Assembly (NCBI GenBank): GCA_015956445.1
Contig: WIUZ02000008.1
Coordinates: 372,001 to 436,000 of the forward strand
DNA from: Thelephora terrestris
Lineage: Eukaryota > Basidiomycota > Agaricomycetes > Thelephorales > Thelephoraceae
DNA length: 64,000 nt
Direction of reading: 5' to 3'
Both the position numbers and the translations under genes were made by a program. This document shows positions 45,801-58,014 of this stretch, piece by piece. Each line of letters begins with the position of its first letter. The stretch's first letter is position 1. Under the pieces are notes generated by a model. It worked only from the letters and a program-made list of their open reading frames with translations. It made no database searches and was not told where the DNA came from.

Positions 45801-47151
45801 ATGGACAGATCATCTCACCTCTCCGTCATCCTCGACCTCTGCCCCACTCAGTGGTCGCTTTCCGCCAAACCCTCAAACCCACACCCACTTCCGTTCGACA
45901 CCTTTCTCTCCCACCTTCTCGTCTTTTTAAACTCCCATATCGCATATAAACACGAAAACTCTCTTGCAGTCTTTGGCGCATTACCGGGGAAAAGGTCCGC
46001 GTCTTCCTCCCTTTCCACTTCCGTTTCCAAGCTTAAATCTCCCAGCGTTCTCTTTTACTCTTCCGAGGAGGCAGGGGATCTTTCAACGGCCGAAGTTGTC
46101 CAGTCGGATCCAAACTCTTACCGTTTCTTCAAAACACTCGATCAGTCCCTCGTCCAGCGAATCTCTCGCGAGTTCGATATCCTCGGTCAGCCAGACACTG
46201 AAGGTGCATCTTATTCTTTCCCCTTTGGTTGGCGGGCCCCGACGTGCTACTTTCAGAACCCCCCGCGTTGGTTGGAGCTCTCACCAAGGCGATATGTTGT
46301 ATGTTCCCCACACCCTCTTGTGACATCGCGCTCACGAACCTAGATATCAACCGCCTCCTGCACCCCGCTCAAACGCTCAGCTCTCCTGAAGATTCCGCGA
46401 ACCTTCCCGAACCACGCATCCTCATCCTTTCCGTCTCACCCGATGCCTCAAATTCTTACATCCCCATCATGAACTCCATCTTCTCGGCCCAGAAGCTGGT
46501 GAGTTTCGCCCTCTTCCCACCGCTCCTCCCACACCCAACTTTCACGCAGAAAATCACGTTAGATGTCTGCAAGATCTTCGGTCCCGACTCCGTCTTCCTC
46601 CAACAAGCCGCGTACCTCACCGGGGGTTCCTACATCTATCTCGAGCACCGCGAGGCTCTCCTCCAATATCTGATCGTACGTGTTCTCCCTCAAACATCAG
46701 TTCCTCTCAACTCTTGAACGCGTTCCAGATGTCATTTTTACCTACGCCCTCTATTCGCAAAATTATCACCATTCCGACGGAAGACAAGACGGATTTCCGA
46801 GCTGCCTGCTTCTGCCACAAACACATCGTGGACGTCGGATACGTTTGCTCGGTTTGCCTTTCTAGTTCAGTCCATTTTGTTTCATTATCCACGTTCCTCT
46901 GTTCATTTATTCCTCTCCAGTATTCTGTCAACCTGTACCCGTTTGTTCGACGTGCCGGTAAGCCCCTCACCCCATTGTTCACCACAGAACCATGCGCTGA
47001 TATATATAAAAATACAGCACGAAGTTCCCAATGAAGACGCTTCAGAGACTAAACATGACTCGCACTCCCTCGCAACCTTCTACACCTCGTCCTACCAACG
47101 GCACTCCTACGAGACAAGTATTCTCAGGACTCGCCGCGAATCTACGATAGG
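45801..47151 (+). CDS. TFB4: TFIIH subunit TFB4 (p34/GTF2H3)
   Basis: TFB4 is a core subunit of TFIIH, which acts in RNA polymerase II initiation and nucleotide-excision repair. The start opens MDRSSHLSVILDLCPTQWSL, the family's von Willebrand-like domain, followed by LLVFLNSHIAYKHENSLAVF, LVGALTKAICCMF, PRILILSVSPDASNSYIPIM, and DSVFLQQAAYLTGGSYIYLE. The C-terminal C4 zinc-binding part reads CFCHKHIVDVGYVCSVCLS and continues across an intron into FCQPVPVCSTCRTKF. Six exons join in phase. The gene ends at 47151 and converges on the ABC transporter 112 bases away. Confidence 0.92.
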
Positions 47152-47263
47152 CCCAGATCACGTTGAGTGTTGCAAATGATGAGAGGATATATGTACACAA
47201 ATTAGATCAGAACTAGATAGGCATGTCCTTGCATATGTAGCTGCAAAAAATACACAATGGTCG

Positions 47264-50200
47264 TTACGCAGATTCGGCCTTTGCCTTCGCAGCAGCCTCC
47301 AACTCGGAGAATGTCCCGCTCTTCAAGCACATGGAACGGAACGTACCGTCCGCCTTCTGAATCAGGTTGTAAGGAGTGTCGAATTCAACGATCTGCCCCT
47401 TGTCCAAAACGATCAAGCGATCGTAGTCGATAACTATATTCCAGGGGGTGATTAGATGCGCCGAATATACAGAAAGTCAACCGCACCGGTTCTGAGGCGA
47501 TGAGCCACGGTCAGCAAAAGCGAGTCGTTGAACTCTTCTCTGATCGTAGCCTGGATCTTGGCGTCGGTCGCAAAGTCGATACTTGAAGTGGCCTCGTCCA
47601 AGATAATAACCGAGCTCCGACGGAGCAACGCGCGTGCCATCGCGATCAGTTGACGCTGCCCGTTCGAAAAGTTGGAGCCACCCGCTGAGACTTGGGTATC
47701 GAGCGTGATTTTCATCTTGCCCGTTTCGGATTCTGTGACGGAAACGACGGTTGATACGCTGCCCTCCGCCTCATGAAGGGATGCTGCCCTGGATGCCTCT
47801 GCCGATGCTCTTTGTGATTGATGCTGGCTCGGGGTGATTAGTTGAACCCGGTAAAGGGCGTCCAGGCACTCAGAGTCATCATGCTCTCCTATAGGTGAAA
47901 GAAATGAGGATGACATTGTCAAAGTATTACGAACAACGCACTGAACGGGTCGAGGTTCTCTCGCAGGGTGCCCGAAAACAAACTGGCGTCCTGGGGTATG
48001 AACGTCTGCAAGAGGTTTAGCCCACAGCCTCAACTCGGCCAAAAACGGGGACCTACTATCCTAGACCGCAAGTCAGAGACGCCTATCTCGCAGATGTCGA
48101 TCCCATCGATGATTATCCTTCCACTCGAGGGATCGACAAATCGCAGTAGACTCATGGCCAACGTGGACTTCCCACTTCCCGTACGTCCAAGGAGTCCAAC
48201 CCGCTCTTTCGCCTTGAGGCTGAACGATACATTCTGGAGAACGTTGGGGAGGTCTGGGGCGTAGCGAATGCAAAGGTCCTCCACAACAAGCAGGTTGTCC
48301 TCGTTTGAGTTCGATGGCCAATAAGCGGGTGGTCTGCATGACTCGACGATCGAAGGCGGCTCCTGGGGGAGGTCGAGATACTCTACAATTCGCTCCACAG
48401 AGTTCAAGTCCAACTCGAGTGCAGTCCAGTGTCGGCAGGCCCAGTACACTGACATACAGAACGACATGGCGGAAGTGATACACAAACCAGCCGTACCAGC
48501 GGAAACGTAGCCAGAGAGAGAGAACAAAGTAGCCGCAAGAACTCCCATCCCACCCAAAGCATCGAAATGCAACAGGAGGTGACGGTTTAGCATCCAGAAG
48601 TTGTAGAACATCCGAACAGTGAGGTCAATTTTGACGTGAATGTCGTTCATGAAACGCTGTTCAGCCCCAAATGCCCGCACGGTGACAACTCCTTCCAACA
48701 TTTCTCCAAACCCTGAGAAGATAGGGGAGCGAGAGTTGGATTCCATCCGCCGAAGGTCACGTCCCGTGTTGAGATACCCAACGGCGAGGCGTTGGTACAT
48801 GTAACCGATGATGACGGCGGGGACCAGGAAGAACGGGAAGAGGACTCTGCATTGAATGAGTAGGGGATAGTGGGAGGTCTCTTAGGCACGTACGTGACAA
48901 CCAGGATAGAGGAGAAGAAAGTCGCCAATGAATTATTGACAGCGTTCAAGGTTCCCGCGAGAGAAGTGTCTACCGTTTCAATGTCCTAGAGCGACGTTGG
49001 CTAAGCTTGAGAACGGAAGAAGATCTGCGATTGCGTACCTTCGAAAACCTGTTCAGAAGGCGGCCTTGAGGTGTGGTATCAAACCACCGCATGGTGGCAT
49101 GAACGACAGCATCCAAAAGCTGTTTAAACATCTTCTTGGAAGCTCTGAGAGCGGCAAAGTATTGCACGATAAGGGTCAAAAGGAGGATCAACCCGCCTCC
49201 GATCCCGATGGCTGCGAATACTCCAACGTAGAACATCGGGTGCTTATCAGCAGGGGGAAGCTCGATGCCTTGAGTAACAAACGACATGTTGGTATGTGTC
49301 AACGCATGGTGCTGAGTGGCTGGGTTCAAGTAGTGAGAGGCGGACAGTGGTGATTGTGCGGTGAATTCGTGATCCGAGGTGATGAAGGAAGGAAAGGCGA
49401 AAGAATCAGGTTTGGATGTGTCGGGGTAGGCGTCGCCCCAAATCTATGAGGCTGTTAGGAGGCTTATAACCTGAACGACGTAGATAGACACTGACCGCAA
49501 TCCACAATCTCTCTCCAAAACTGGCAAACTGGGCAGAACGGTTGAATTCTGCATGGGATATGGTGGATTGATAGTTCTTACCTGTTGGATCACGATCAAC
49601 ACCAGAATTACCGCCCAAGACCAGTAAGATCTAGTGAAACGGCTTAGCCATATGTCAATGTGAAGGATCGGAGGCTTACGTGGCCTTCAAGTAGGTATTG
49701 TAGACGCTCCACTTGACGCTCCCTTCCTCACGATGCTCATCTTTCACAAGCTTCCTTGGGTTTTTCTTCTTATCCTTCGCAGGAGCGACACCATCCTTGA
49801 GCGCTTCCGCTTCAGGACTCTCAACTTCTTTGGATTGCACAGCCTCTTGTTGTTCTGCAGCGTGAACGTTCTCGTTGTGAGTGATTTCCTCGAGGACCCC
49901 TTGAGCACGCAGATCCTCTGGAACACCCTGGGCGTCAATACGACCGTCCAACATGCGGATGAGATAGGCCGTCGCTGGTAAAACCAGTTCAACATGGTGG
50001 GTGACCAAGACGACAGTACGGTTCATGAGGAGGGGGCCACAGAGGAGGTTCTCGAATAGAGCCGTAGCAGTATGACTGTCCTGCATGGACCATGAGATAG
50101 CTGTGTATATGAAAGTTCGGTGAGGTACGTACCACGGCGCTCAACGGATCGTCGAGAAGAACGTATTTCGTTCGGGCATACACAGCGCGGGCAATTGCGA

Positions 50201-52866
50201 CACTGAACTTATGTCTTAGAGCTGCCATGTCGCAAACCGAGACAAAGTACGCACCGTGCCTTTTGTCCACCAGACAAACTGACACCCCGAGCACCGATTT
50301 CTGTGGAATCGCCATCCTCAAGCATGTCCAAGTCCGCTCTGAGCGCGCAGGCCTCGATGACCTCTTCATACCTATCCTCATCGAGAGGAGAACCGAAGAG
50401 TATATTGTCCTTGATAGAAAGGTGTTGGAGCCACGGAGATTGGGCAGCGTAGGAAAGACAGTGCATAAGGCCGTTTTTGTCGACCTTGAAAGGGTTCTTG
50501 GTGAGTACAAGCTCCCCTTCGAGTTTGGTCATTTCCCCAAGGAGTGCCATCTAGGCGAGAAGGTGAGTGGGTTCACTGGGGAGAGGTCTATACCACTCAC
50601 AAGGAGGGCTGTTTTCCCACTAGCGGTCGGCCCTAGAGTGCTTGGAGTTGAAAGCTACGAAGAACGTGGAGAGAAAGCATATCGTACCAGTAACGACGGT
50701 TAGTTGTCCTTCAGGGAAGACAACCGAAATGTCTCTCAGTTCAAAAGTACGCTCCGGGGCGGCTTCTTCGAGGGTTGAGGTGGCCTCCGACCCTGAATTC
50801 GATGCAGTGACCTTTCTCTTGCCTTTGTCACCCTTCTCTTCGACTTCGTTCCACTTGAACGAGCCTTTGATGATGCCAAGCCCCTCTGTACTACCGCGTC
50901 CCTCCGTATCTTCCTTGAGGCTCGAGACCTGCGCGTCGACTTCATCGTCGTCAATGTACCCTTGAATACGGTCCAAGGCGACCTTGGTCTGCATCATAAA
51001 CACAATCCAAGTAGGAATGACGTTCAAGGGGGCGCGGATCATCGTGAACAAAGAGATGGCGGTGAATGCGACGCTGACTGTGAGCTGGTGTCCAAACCAG
51101 ATGTAAGATGCAAAGGAGACGACAGAAACGAAGATAGGTGCCAAAGTCCAAATCGCGGAGAAAAGGACAGAGTTTATTCGCGATTTGACCATCCAAGAGA
51201 GTTCCTTCTTCCTGGCATCCATCGTCCGCTTGATCCAGCGGTCCTCCCAGGCGAAGAATTTGATGAACTTGATGGCACCGAGAAGTTCGTTCAGAACTCC
51301 CATACGTTTATCGCGAGCGGCTAGAAGGCCCTTGGAAATCGCAACAGAACGACGGGCCAAAAGTCTACGAGGGGTTAATCCGCGAAACGTTCACCCAGAG
51401 AAAGCGACTGACTGATTCAATGGCCAAAAAATCGTGATCACGATCAGCCCGGAAAATGCGCTCAAGCCCAGGAGGTTGTACAAGTAAACGCCTGCGATCG
51501 CGATTTCGAAAGGTGCCCCGTAAATGAAGTACATCCCCGAAGCGAGAAAAGCGATTTGGTTGGCATCACCGGACATCATGTTAACGACCTTTCCGACGTC
51601 TGCGCTGGACTTGGGATCGTTGGCTTTCTCTGCGCCTTTGTCTGTATTGTCTTTCCGAACGGTTCCAGAAAAGTCCTTCCTTTTCAGTGCTTTGTCGTAA
51701 ATCGAGGCCATGAGGAGAGTGCGGATCCTGACTTGAGCGCGACGACCGAACCACAGGTGCAGACAATCGGTTTCTGCCTGTGATGGAGCAGTCAGTGAGA
51801 AATCACGCGCGCTGCGGCTTCGATGACGCACCTTCAACACCGTGGCCAAGAATGCGGCAAAAGCATAGATGTACGCCTTTGCGCGATTCTCAGGGGAGGG
51901 ATGTTCGATTGCAGCAAGGATCCTCTGAAGGAAGAACGGGCCAGCGTAGGTAAAAGTGACACTGATGAGCGTCAAGAAGAAATCCCAAATCATGTCACCA
52001 GAATTGGCAGCCCAGAGTTTCCAGATGATGGAGGTGTGGCCAAGATCTTTTGCCAAAGATGTGATCGGGCGGGAGGAGAGTGTTGGACTCAACTTCCAGA
52101 CGTCATCCTCGTTCAAGGTATTGTAAGTGCCCTTCTTGATGAGGGGAACCACCCAATGGAAGGAAATCCAGTCCCATAAGGAACAATAATCTTCGGGCCC
52201 CACGCTCTTGCTTACGTCGTCTTTGTTGGCTGTTGCGCTTGGGACAGCGAACGGCATGTTCGAAACTGTGGCAAGCAGGAGGGTGATAACGGAAAGGTTG
52301 ACAACACGTGCCACCAATGAAATCCGGGAGGGCAACGGAAGCTCGTAGACGCTATGGTCGAAGAGCGATCCGCCCAAAATAATGAGCCCCGTCAGGAGAT
52401 GCGCGAGATAGAGGACGAAGAGGTCGTAGAAGACGGTCTGGGACGGCCATATGATCGGTCGGAAGCAGGCGTAGAGCCAGGTTACAGAGGTGACGACGGG
52501 TAAAATTACATCCCAAATTCTGGCGTTGACGGCGAGCGAATACGAGCCAAGTCCCAACCACGCGATGACCTGGAATAGCGCGAAGCTGGAGAGGATAACT
52601 GCATGGAAGATGGGAGTGACGGGTTTGGGAGTGTAGGCATCCGCGAAGCTACGCTCTTCTTTCTCGTACGCGGCTTCATACGCTTCGGCTTGCTCGAGAG
52701 TGAGGGAGTTCCTGAACGGGTGAGAGGCTCTTTGCCAGGCGGACCGGACTCGTCCTGGAGCCGGGATGAGGGTTGCACAGAAAAAGATGACTAGCGCGGA
52801 TGGAAGGATGCAAGCCCATAACTCTCGGACGAATGGGTCTCCGAAGTCGAAGAGGTTCGTACCCAT
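47264..52866 (-). CDS. ABC transporter, ABCC (MRP-like)
   Basis: This is a full ABCC exporter, probably vacuolar or plasma-membrane, of conjugates or drugs. The start [12 protein letters not shown] leads into five hydrophobic segments (TMD0-like; for example [20 protein letters not shown] and [19 protein letters not shown]). The first transmembrane domain ([15 protein letters not shown] to [17 protein letters not shown]) and NBD1 follow, with Walker [13 protein letters not shown]-loop YAAQSPWL, signature [10 protein letters not shown] and Walker [12 protein letters not shown]. In NBD1 the catalytic Glu is Asp, as usual in ABCC proteins. The second transmembrane domain and NBD2 have Walker [12 protein letters not shown], signature FSNGQRQL, Walker [13 protein letters not shown] and the switch His in VAHRL. 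A long charged linker carries [10 protein letters not shown]. The stop is at 47264. More than 15 short introns were seen. The substrate cannot be told. Confidence 0.9.
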
Positions 52867-55042
52867 TACAGGGGGCGCCGAGCGTGGGTAGCCAGTTGGT
52901 AGGGGTGCGTGAAGGAGTTGTCGATGTTCCTCGTGGGGTGCGGAATGGTGATCTGGCGCTTACAAACGCACACAAGGCCCGGCGTTGATCCGTCCGGATT
53001 TCTCACATAAAGCACACCAAAAAGTATAAGAGCGTTGAGTGGCATTCCTATCTACGCCACGAAAACGTATCCAGCACTCCTACAGATCCTACGTATTATT
53101 TGTCTCAGTAGGTTCGGAAAGTACGCCGCCGAACTCCCTGATGTCTTTTTGGATGGGCGAGTCCACGCTGGGAGACAGGAAAATCAAAACCTTGAGAAGA
53201 GGAAGTTCTACGTCCCGGCGCTGAAATATGAAGTGGGCTTGCCCACTGTAGTAAACGACCCGCACAGTGCATACGAAGTCGGGGAAGGGGGAGGATGGAA
53301 CGACGGGTAAGCTGGGAGACACTTCCAAGCTCCTCGTCGTGTGATAAGCGGGGCTAGGTCCACTTCGGAAGTCCTAGAGCGCTCGAGAATAGCGTTGTAG
53401 GTTATAAACAATTTCTTCACACAATCCAAAGACAACGACGAGGATAAAACTTCCGTGAGCACTCCATCATGCATCATATCCCACAATCCAATGGATATAC
53501 ATAGGCCCGCCGCAGTCCGCGGGAGTGAACCCGTGCGAGTCCACTTCATTGTTCGTCCCGAACAAGCGATACCTGTGGTTGGTCACGAGTAGCGACGGAA
53601 CCATCAACCTTTTCAACCGTGATTGGGCCGGACGCTAAGATCGAGATAGATTTTGAGGCGGATTGACAGCCATAAGGTCGAATAAGGGGGGAGATAGCAG
53701 GCCAAGTTGAGGGATGTGAAGGATGCGAAACAAAGGTACTTCGTGTCCAAAGAGACGCCATCCAGGGAGAGCGTGTCGGATACGGAGGGTAGTGGTAGGT
53801 AATCCGGATAACAACCTCTTGTGAAATTCGGTTGCATGGTTGTATAACACTCCGAGGGGGGCGGAGCGTCCGTCCAAAGATTCATGCGAGGAAGAACTTC
53901 AAAGCATTAATCTGGCGACTGGGCCACCTCTTATGCCCAGTAAGAATTCGTTCCGGCAGGAGCGAGAAGGATCAAACCTGTGCGAACCTTAGACCGGGCT
54001 CGATCTGAGTTGAGGTAAGTTGGACAAACGTAGTCTCGGCTCCATCCGGCCTGATGACCACGATCACTTTTTTTATTTTATTTATTTATTTTGAAAAGTC
54101 ATGGTTTATTTGTATCTAACGAAGCGATACCGATAGGGACCAATCTACATCGCGTAATTCTAGCTTCTTAAGAATCTTTGCAGAATGGGGTTTTGGTGGT
54201 TTTATGAAGTCCATGGGGAAAAGAACACTAACTCCTCATATTAAAATGAGGGGGAGGAAAAGGGAGTGGAAATGGATGTGTTGGCCATTTGGCACGCATA
54301 CCTGGGGGAAGAGAAGTCAGTGGTGGCCCAAGGTTGCAGGTCGCTTCTGCTGGGGGGGGGGAGGAAAGGGAAGTGGAAACAGGGGGATGTATGGAGTAGG
54401 GCACCTAATGGTGCGGGCCACCGAGAATAGTGAGCACAATGTTTGAGCGTTTCAGGTGTCCATTCCATGGTGTCCGTGCAGGTCAGATCTCCCAACTGAG
54501 TTAGCAACTAAACACCTCTCGATGGAACCCAGGACCCCATCAGCCCCCCAAAAGATTTCCCTCACAAAGAGGAGGCAGATCCAAAAAGGGGATCCAGTTG
54601 ACGGACCAGTGATTCAACCCCGGCCACAGATCCGTCTCCGGGTCGCGTCCAGACCCTGATCAGCTCTACCCAATCACATCTGAGGTACCAGACCCAGCCC
54701 CACTGTCTGGGCGGGACAGTGGATTATCAGTGTCTGGCGAGCAGGGATGGCAAGGAAACCCTGCGTTGCCCTGCCCCCGAGTGAACACCCTCCAACCTAT
54801 CCGGTCGGACTCCCTTTCGCTGAGTACCGGTGACGCACCCTGGCCACTTTACCAGGGTTTGAGGAGAGGAGGGTTCATGATGCCTTGAGTGATGTGATAG
54901 ACAATGTCGAAGAAAAAGAGAAGGGGATGGTGATGATGAGGACCTTGGGCCGACCGCCAGCCCAGGTGTGAGCGGTTTAGAGAGCTTTGAGCCAGGGTGG
55001 AGCCCCGGCATAGGAATTCTGCCACCAAGATGATGGTGGTTA
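52867..55042. other. Gene-poor, decayed interval
   Basis: About 2.2 kb without a supported gene. Minus-strand frames at 53208-53885 are Ser/Leu/Pro-rich and include a stretch (FGTNNEVDSHGFTPADCGGP in one frame) that may be a gene relic. I could not chain exons or name a family. The first 150 bases are the transporter promoter. An AT-rich tract lies at 54068-54092 and a G tract near 54350. Confidence 0.4.
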
Positions 55043-55543
55043 CACTGGGGGCAGGGGCACCTGGAATCAGTGATTACATCTTGATTACATGGTGAGTTCA
55101 TGTGCACTTTTCAATGATTGTAATCACTGATTCCAGGTTGATTACATTTCAAATGTTACCTTGACATGTAATCCAACCAATGTCCACCAATTCCAATTGA
55201 AATGTTCTCAACAAATGTTTCTGGGATGCTTTTGACCTGTCGGCAAAAATGATACTGCGATGTAATCAGCATGTTCTTCAATTGTCCGAGATGTAATCTA
55301 AATGCGCTCAAAAACATGAGATGTTTTCACAATGTACCCACTGGGCACATTCAGGAAACATTGCTTGGGAACATTTTGAGGAAATTTCAGATGGAGTTGG
55401 TGGGCACAGTTGAATTACATGTCAAGGTAACATTTGAAATGTAATCAACCTGGAATCGGTGATTACAATCATTGAAAAGTGCACATGAACTCACCATGTA
55501 ATCAAGATGTAATCACCAATTCCAGGTGCCCCTGCCCCCAGTG
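55043..55543. mobile_element. MITE with long inverted ends, TTA duplication
   Basis: A 501-base non-coding element begins CACTGGGGGCAGGGGCACCT and ends with its reverse complement. The inverted ends are about 130 bases (55043-55172 and 55414-55543) with only about three or four differences. The bases TTA directly flank both sides (55040-55042 and 55544-55546), a 3-base target duplication. The motif TGATTACAT or ATGTAATCA recurs at least ten times. CACT-type ends with a 3-base duplication fit a CACTA/CMC-type non-autonomous element, but the family is inference. Confidence 0.9.
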
Positions 55544-55669
55544 TTAGAAACAAAGCGTGATGATGACTACGATCACTTGCACTGAGTTGCAGGATGGGGA
55601 TATAGACCATCTGGTGAAATTGTATCGAGGACGGGGGGGTGCCCTCAATTTGGAAGGAGGCAGGGGTTG

Positions 55670-57629
55670 GTTTGTTTTTTGAAGTGTCGGGAAGACGAAG
55701 CTCATTGCATCAAACAATGGGGTGCTGAATTGCGAAAGCACTACACGTCCCTTGAGACACTTCGCTCGTTTGTGCCATGAGGGGTGCCGGTTCTCGCAAC
55801 CTCTGCGACAATGCCACCAAAGACGCTCGAGAATGTCCAAGCGATACTGGGGATAAATGCTGAAAAATCATTTCATCTGAACCTAGGAAACGACAGGCAA
55901 AACATTGTTCCACTCGTCTGGCCCATGGAAGGTGGCGCATCAAACCTTGCTGCGCTCGATTTCATCGTTTGTGGGAGGGATCAACCACTACGAACAATCG
56001 TCTACTTCAACAGCAAACGACTTGCCATGCGGGCGTGCAATTACCTTCAAAGAAAACTCCCTTATTCACGAGTCTGTACAGTTGACGTACTCCATGCAAG
56101 TCGTGGCCCGCGTTCAAAGCGGGAGGTGATGGAGCAATTTTGTTCAGGCAAAGTCCTCGTGCTGTGTGCAACGGAGGTTGTTGGCATGGTGTGTACCCTC
56201 TATTACAGCACTCACAAGACCCATCTCACATCGTCACAGGGCACAGATATCCCAGACGTCGATGACGTCGTTCAATTTATGACCCCACAGGCTCTATCAG
56301 TCTGGACTCAGCGTGCTGGACGAGACGGTCGGCCATCATGAGCCATCCTCCTCGTTGAGCCTTCAGTAGCGAAGAAACTGGTCAAGAAAACTCCCAAAGG
56401 CAGGGAGAATTCCAAGGATGATGCATCAGGTAGCGTTCAACGTGTGCCTTCGGCACGATGCTGACCGGTTCCTGCTACAGATCATGAAAAGGGTGATCAG
56501 CAGGAACCTGAGATTTCCGATGGGTCCTTTAATGGTGCTTCAGAACCTGGGGGAAGTGACAGTGATAGTGGTCCACAAGACACTCCCATGGATGGCTGGG
56601 AGGAGTTCAACAAAGACGCTGTTTACCAGAAGAAACATGTTGACCCAGAGATGCGGGAGTGGATACTGGCAGAGGGCTGCCGGCGAATCATTTCGGACAC
56701 CTACTTTGACAATCCAGCATGTAGCCGAGGTATGAGTGACCTTTTTCAAACAAAGCAAGATGATCACCCTGCATCCAGCGCCCCTATCAAACCTATGCTG
56801 CGACAACTGTATACGGAAAAATGGTCGCATGCGCCACATCGGGTCAATCTATGGCCTCATCGGCCTTCTTGACGCCTCTCATGGAAGGGAACCAATATCA
56901 CGTCCCTGGCCCACCGACAGTGATGATTCTGACTTGGAATCAGCTGTTTCACCTAAAACCTGGGGAAACCTCTGTGCTGGGAATTATCTCACGGTGCGCC
57001 ATCGAGTTCTGGAGGTTTGGCGGTATGATTGCTGGAAGCAGAACTATCAACTTTGTTCTTGGGGTGTTACAGGTGTCATGCCTGATCAGGTCCTTTCAAA
57101 GCTTGCGTCGTTCATCAAAATTGAGGCCATTGACGACCTACTTGAAGCAGTCTCTGACTGGGGCTATGGAAGCAAGTATGGCCCTGACATCCTCTCACTT
57201 TTAAAGGACACCGACTGCAAGCATCTGCTCGAATCACAGGCACAACGAACAAAGACAAGGCAAGCAAACAAAAAGCGCAAATTAGAAGATCTAGAAAGGA
57301 ATGAAGCGCTGCAAAACTTAAGAGGATTCCGTCATTCTGGCTCGTTAGCCCTGTCCCTGGCCTTGGCCCACACATGGATGCTTGACTCTGTTTTAATCAA
57401 GCACATCCTGTGTCCTGTGGGGTCGCAGCCTTCCCGCCCACCACCTTCTCAGCCACAGCCTTCTCGCCTGCAACTTTCTCATCCACAGCTTCCCTGCCTG
57501 CAGCATTCTCGCCCACAATCTTCCCGCACACAGCCTTCCCGTCTGCAGTCCCAACCAATCTTCATCTCATGTCCATACATTCGCACAGATATCACTGACA
57601 GCCTGATGAATAACTCGTGGCATACATGA
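55670..57629 (+). pseudogene. Broken RecQ-like helicase
   Basis: This is the 3' part of the RecQ-like helicase family expanded in Agaricomycetes. Readable landmarks are DEAHCIKQWGAELRKHYTSL, VPVLATSATMPPKTLE, FHLNLGNDRQNIVPLVWPME, RTIVYFNSKRLAMRACNYLQ, HASRGPRSKREVMEQF, GTDIPDVDDVVQFM, WTQRAGRDGRPS, CCDNC and a C-terminal basic helix, then a Pro/Ser/Gln repeat tail. The Walker A half is missing. In-frame stops interrupt the helicase core (after SLETLRSFVP and after GRDGRPS), so it is a pseudogene. Its 5' edge lies only about 130 bases from the MITE. Confidence 0.8.
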
Positions 57630-57678
57630 AGGTGCATCGTTTGCTCAACGTTCACTCAATATCCTTGGACTCAGCGCA

Positions 57679-58014
57679 TCACAGGTTAAACATGTACCCA
57701 TCCTCGTCTTCAAATCCCATCCCTTCCTCTAGCTCGGAGAGAGCTGGATCATCATAATCCTCAGCAACCCCAGTATCTCTCACTGGCTGCAATTCACTTC
57801 GACTTTTGAACCACCAAGCTAACAACTCGCCTTTCAACACAATGTTGAACCCCTTTTCCCAGATATTTGTGAACCTTTCTCTGACCTCAATGCTCCTTCC
57901 GTTGATGTGGTGGTGAAGATTTGATTCCTGAAACATCGCCATCAACTTGGCAATATCATCTTCAGAATTTGCGACCGTGTGCTTTTTGTAGCATCGATAG
58001 TTGTTCACTGTATT
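57679..58014 (-). pseudogene. DUF6589-type gene, 3' piece
   Basis: This minus-strand frame reads NTVNNYRCYKKHTVANSEDD, then MAMFQESNLHHHINGRSIEV and KGFNIVLKGELLAWWFKSR, and stops at 57679. It fits the C-terminal end of DUF6589 proteins, whose other part lies at 61347-62407 beyond the inserted element. DUF6589 is widespread in mushroom genomes and often looks transposon-borne. Function unknown. Confidence 0.65.
58010..58014 (+). repeat. Target-site duplication GTATT (left copy)
   Basis: GTATT at 58010-58014 and again at 61342-61346 bounds the element between them, whose ends are TGTCAGG and CCTGACA. Confidence 0.85.

Noticed and set aside
53208-53885. Minus-strand frames as a real gene
   Set aside because: I could not chain exons in phase or recognise a family, so they are mentioned only as a possible relic.
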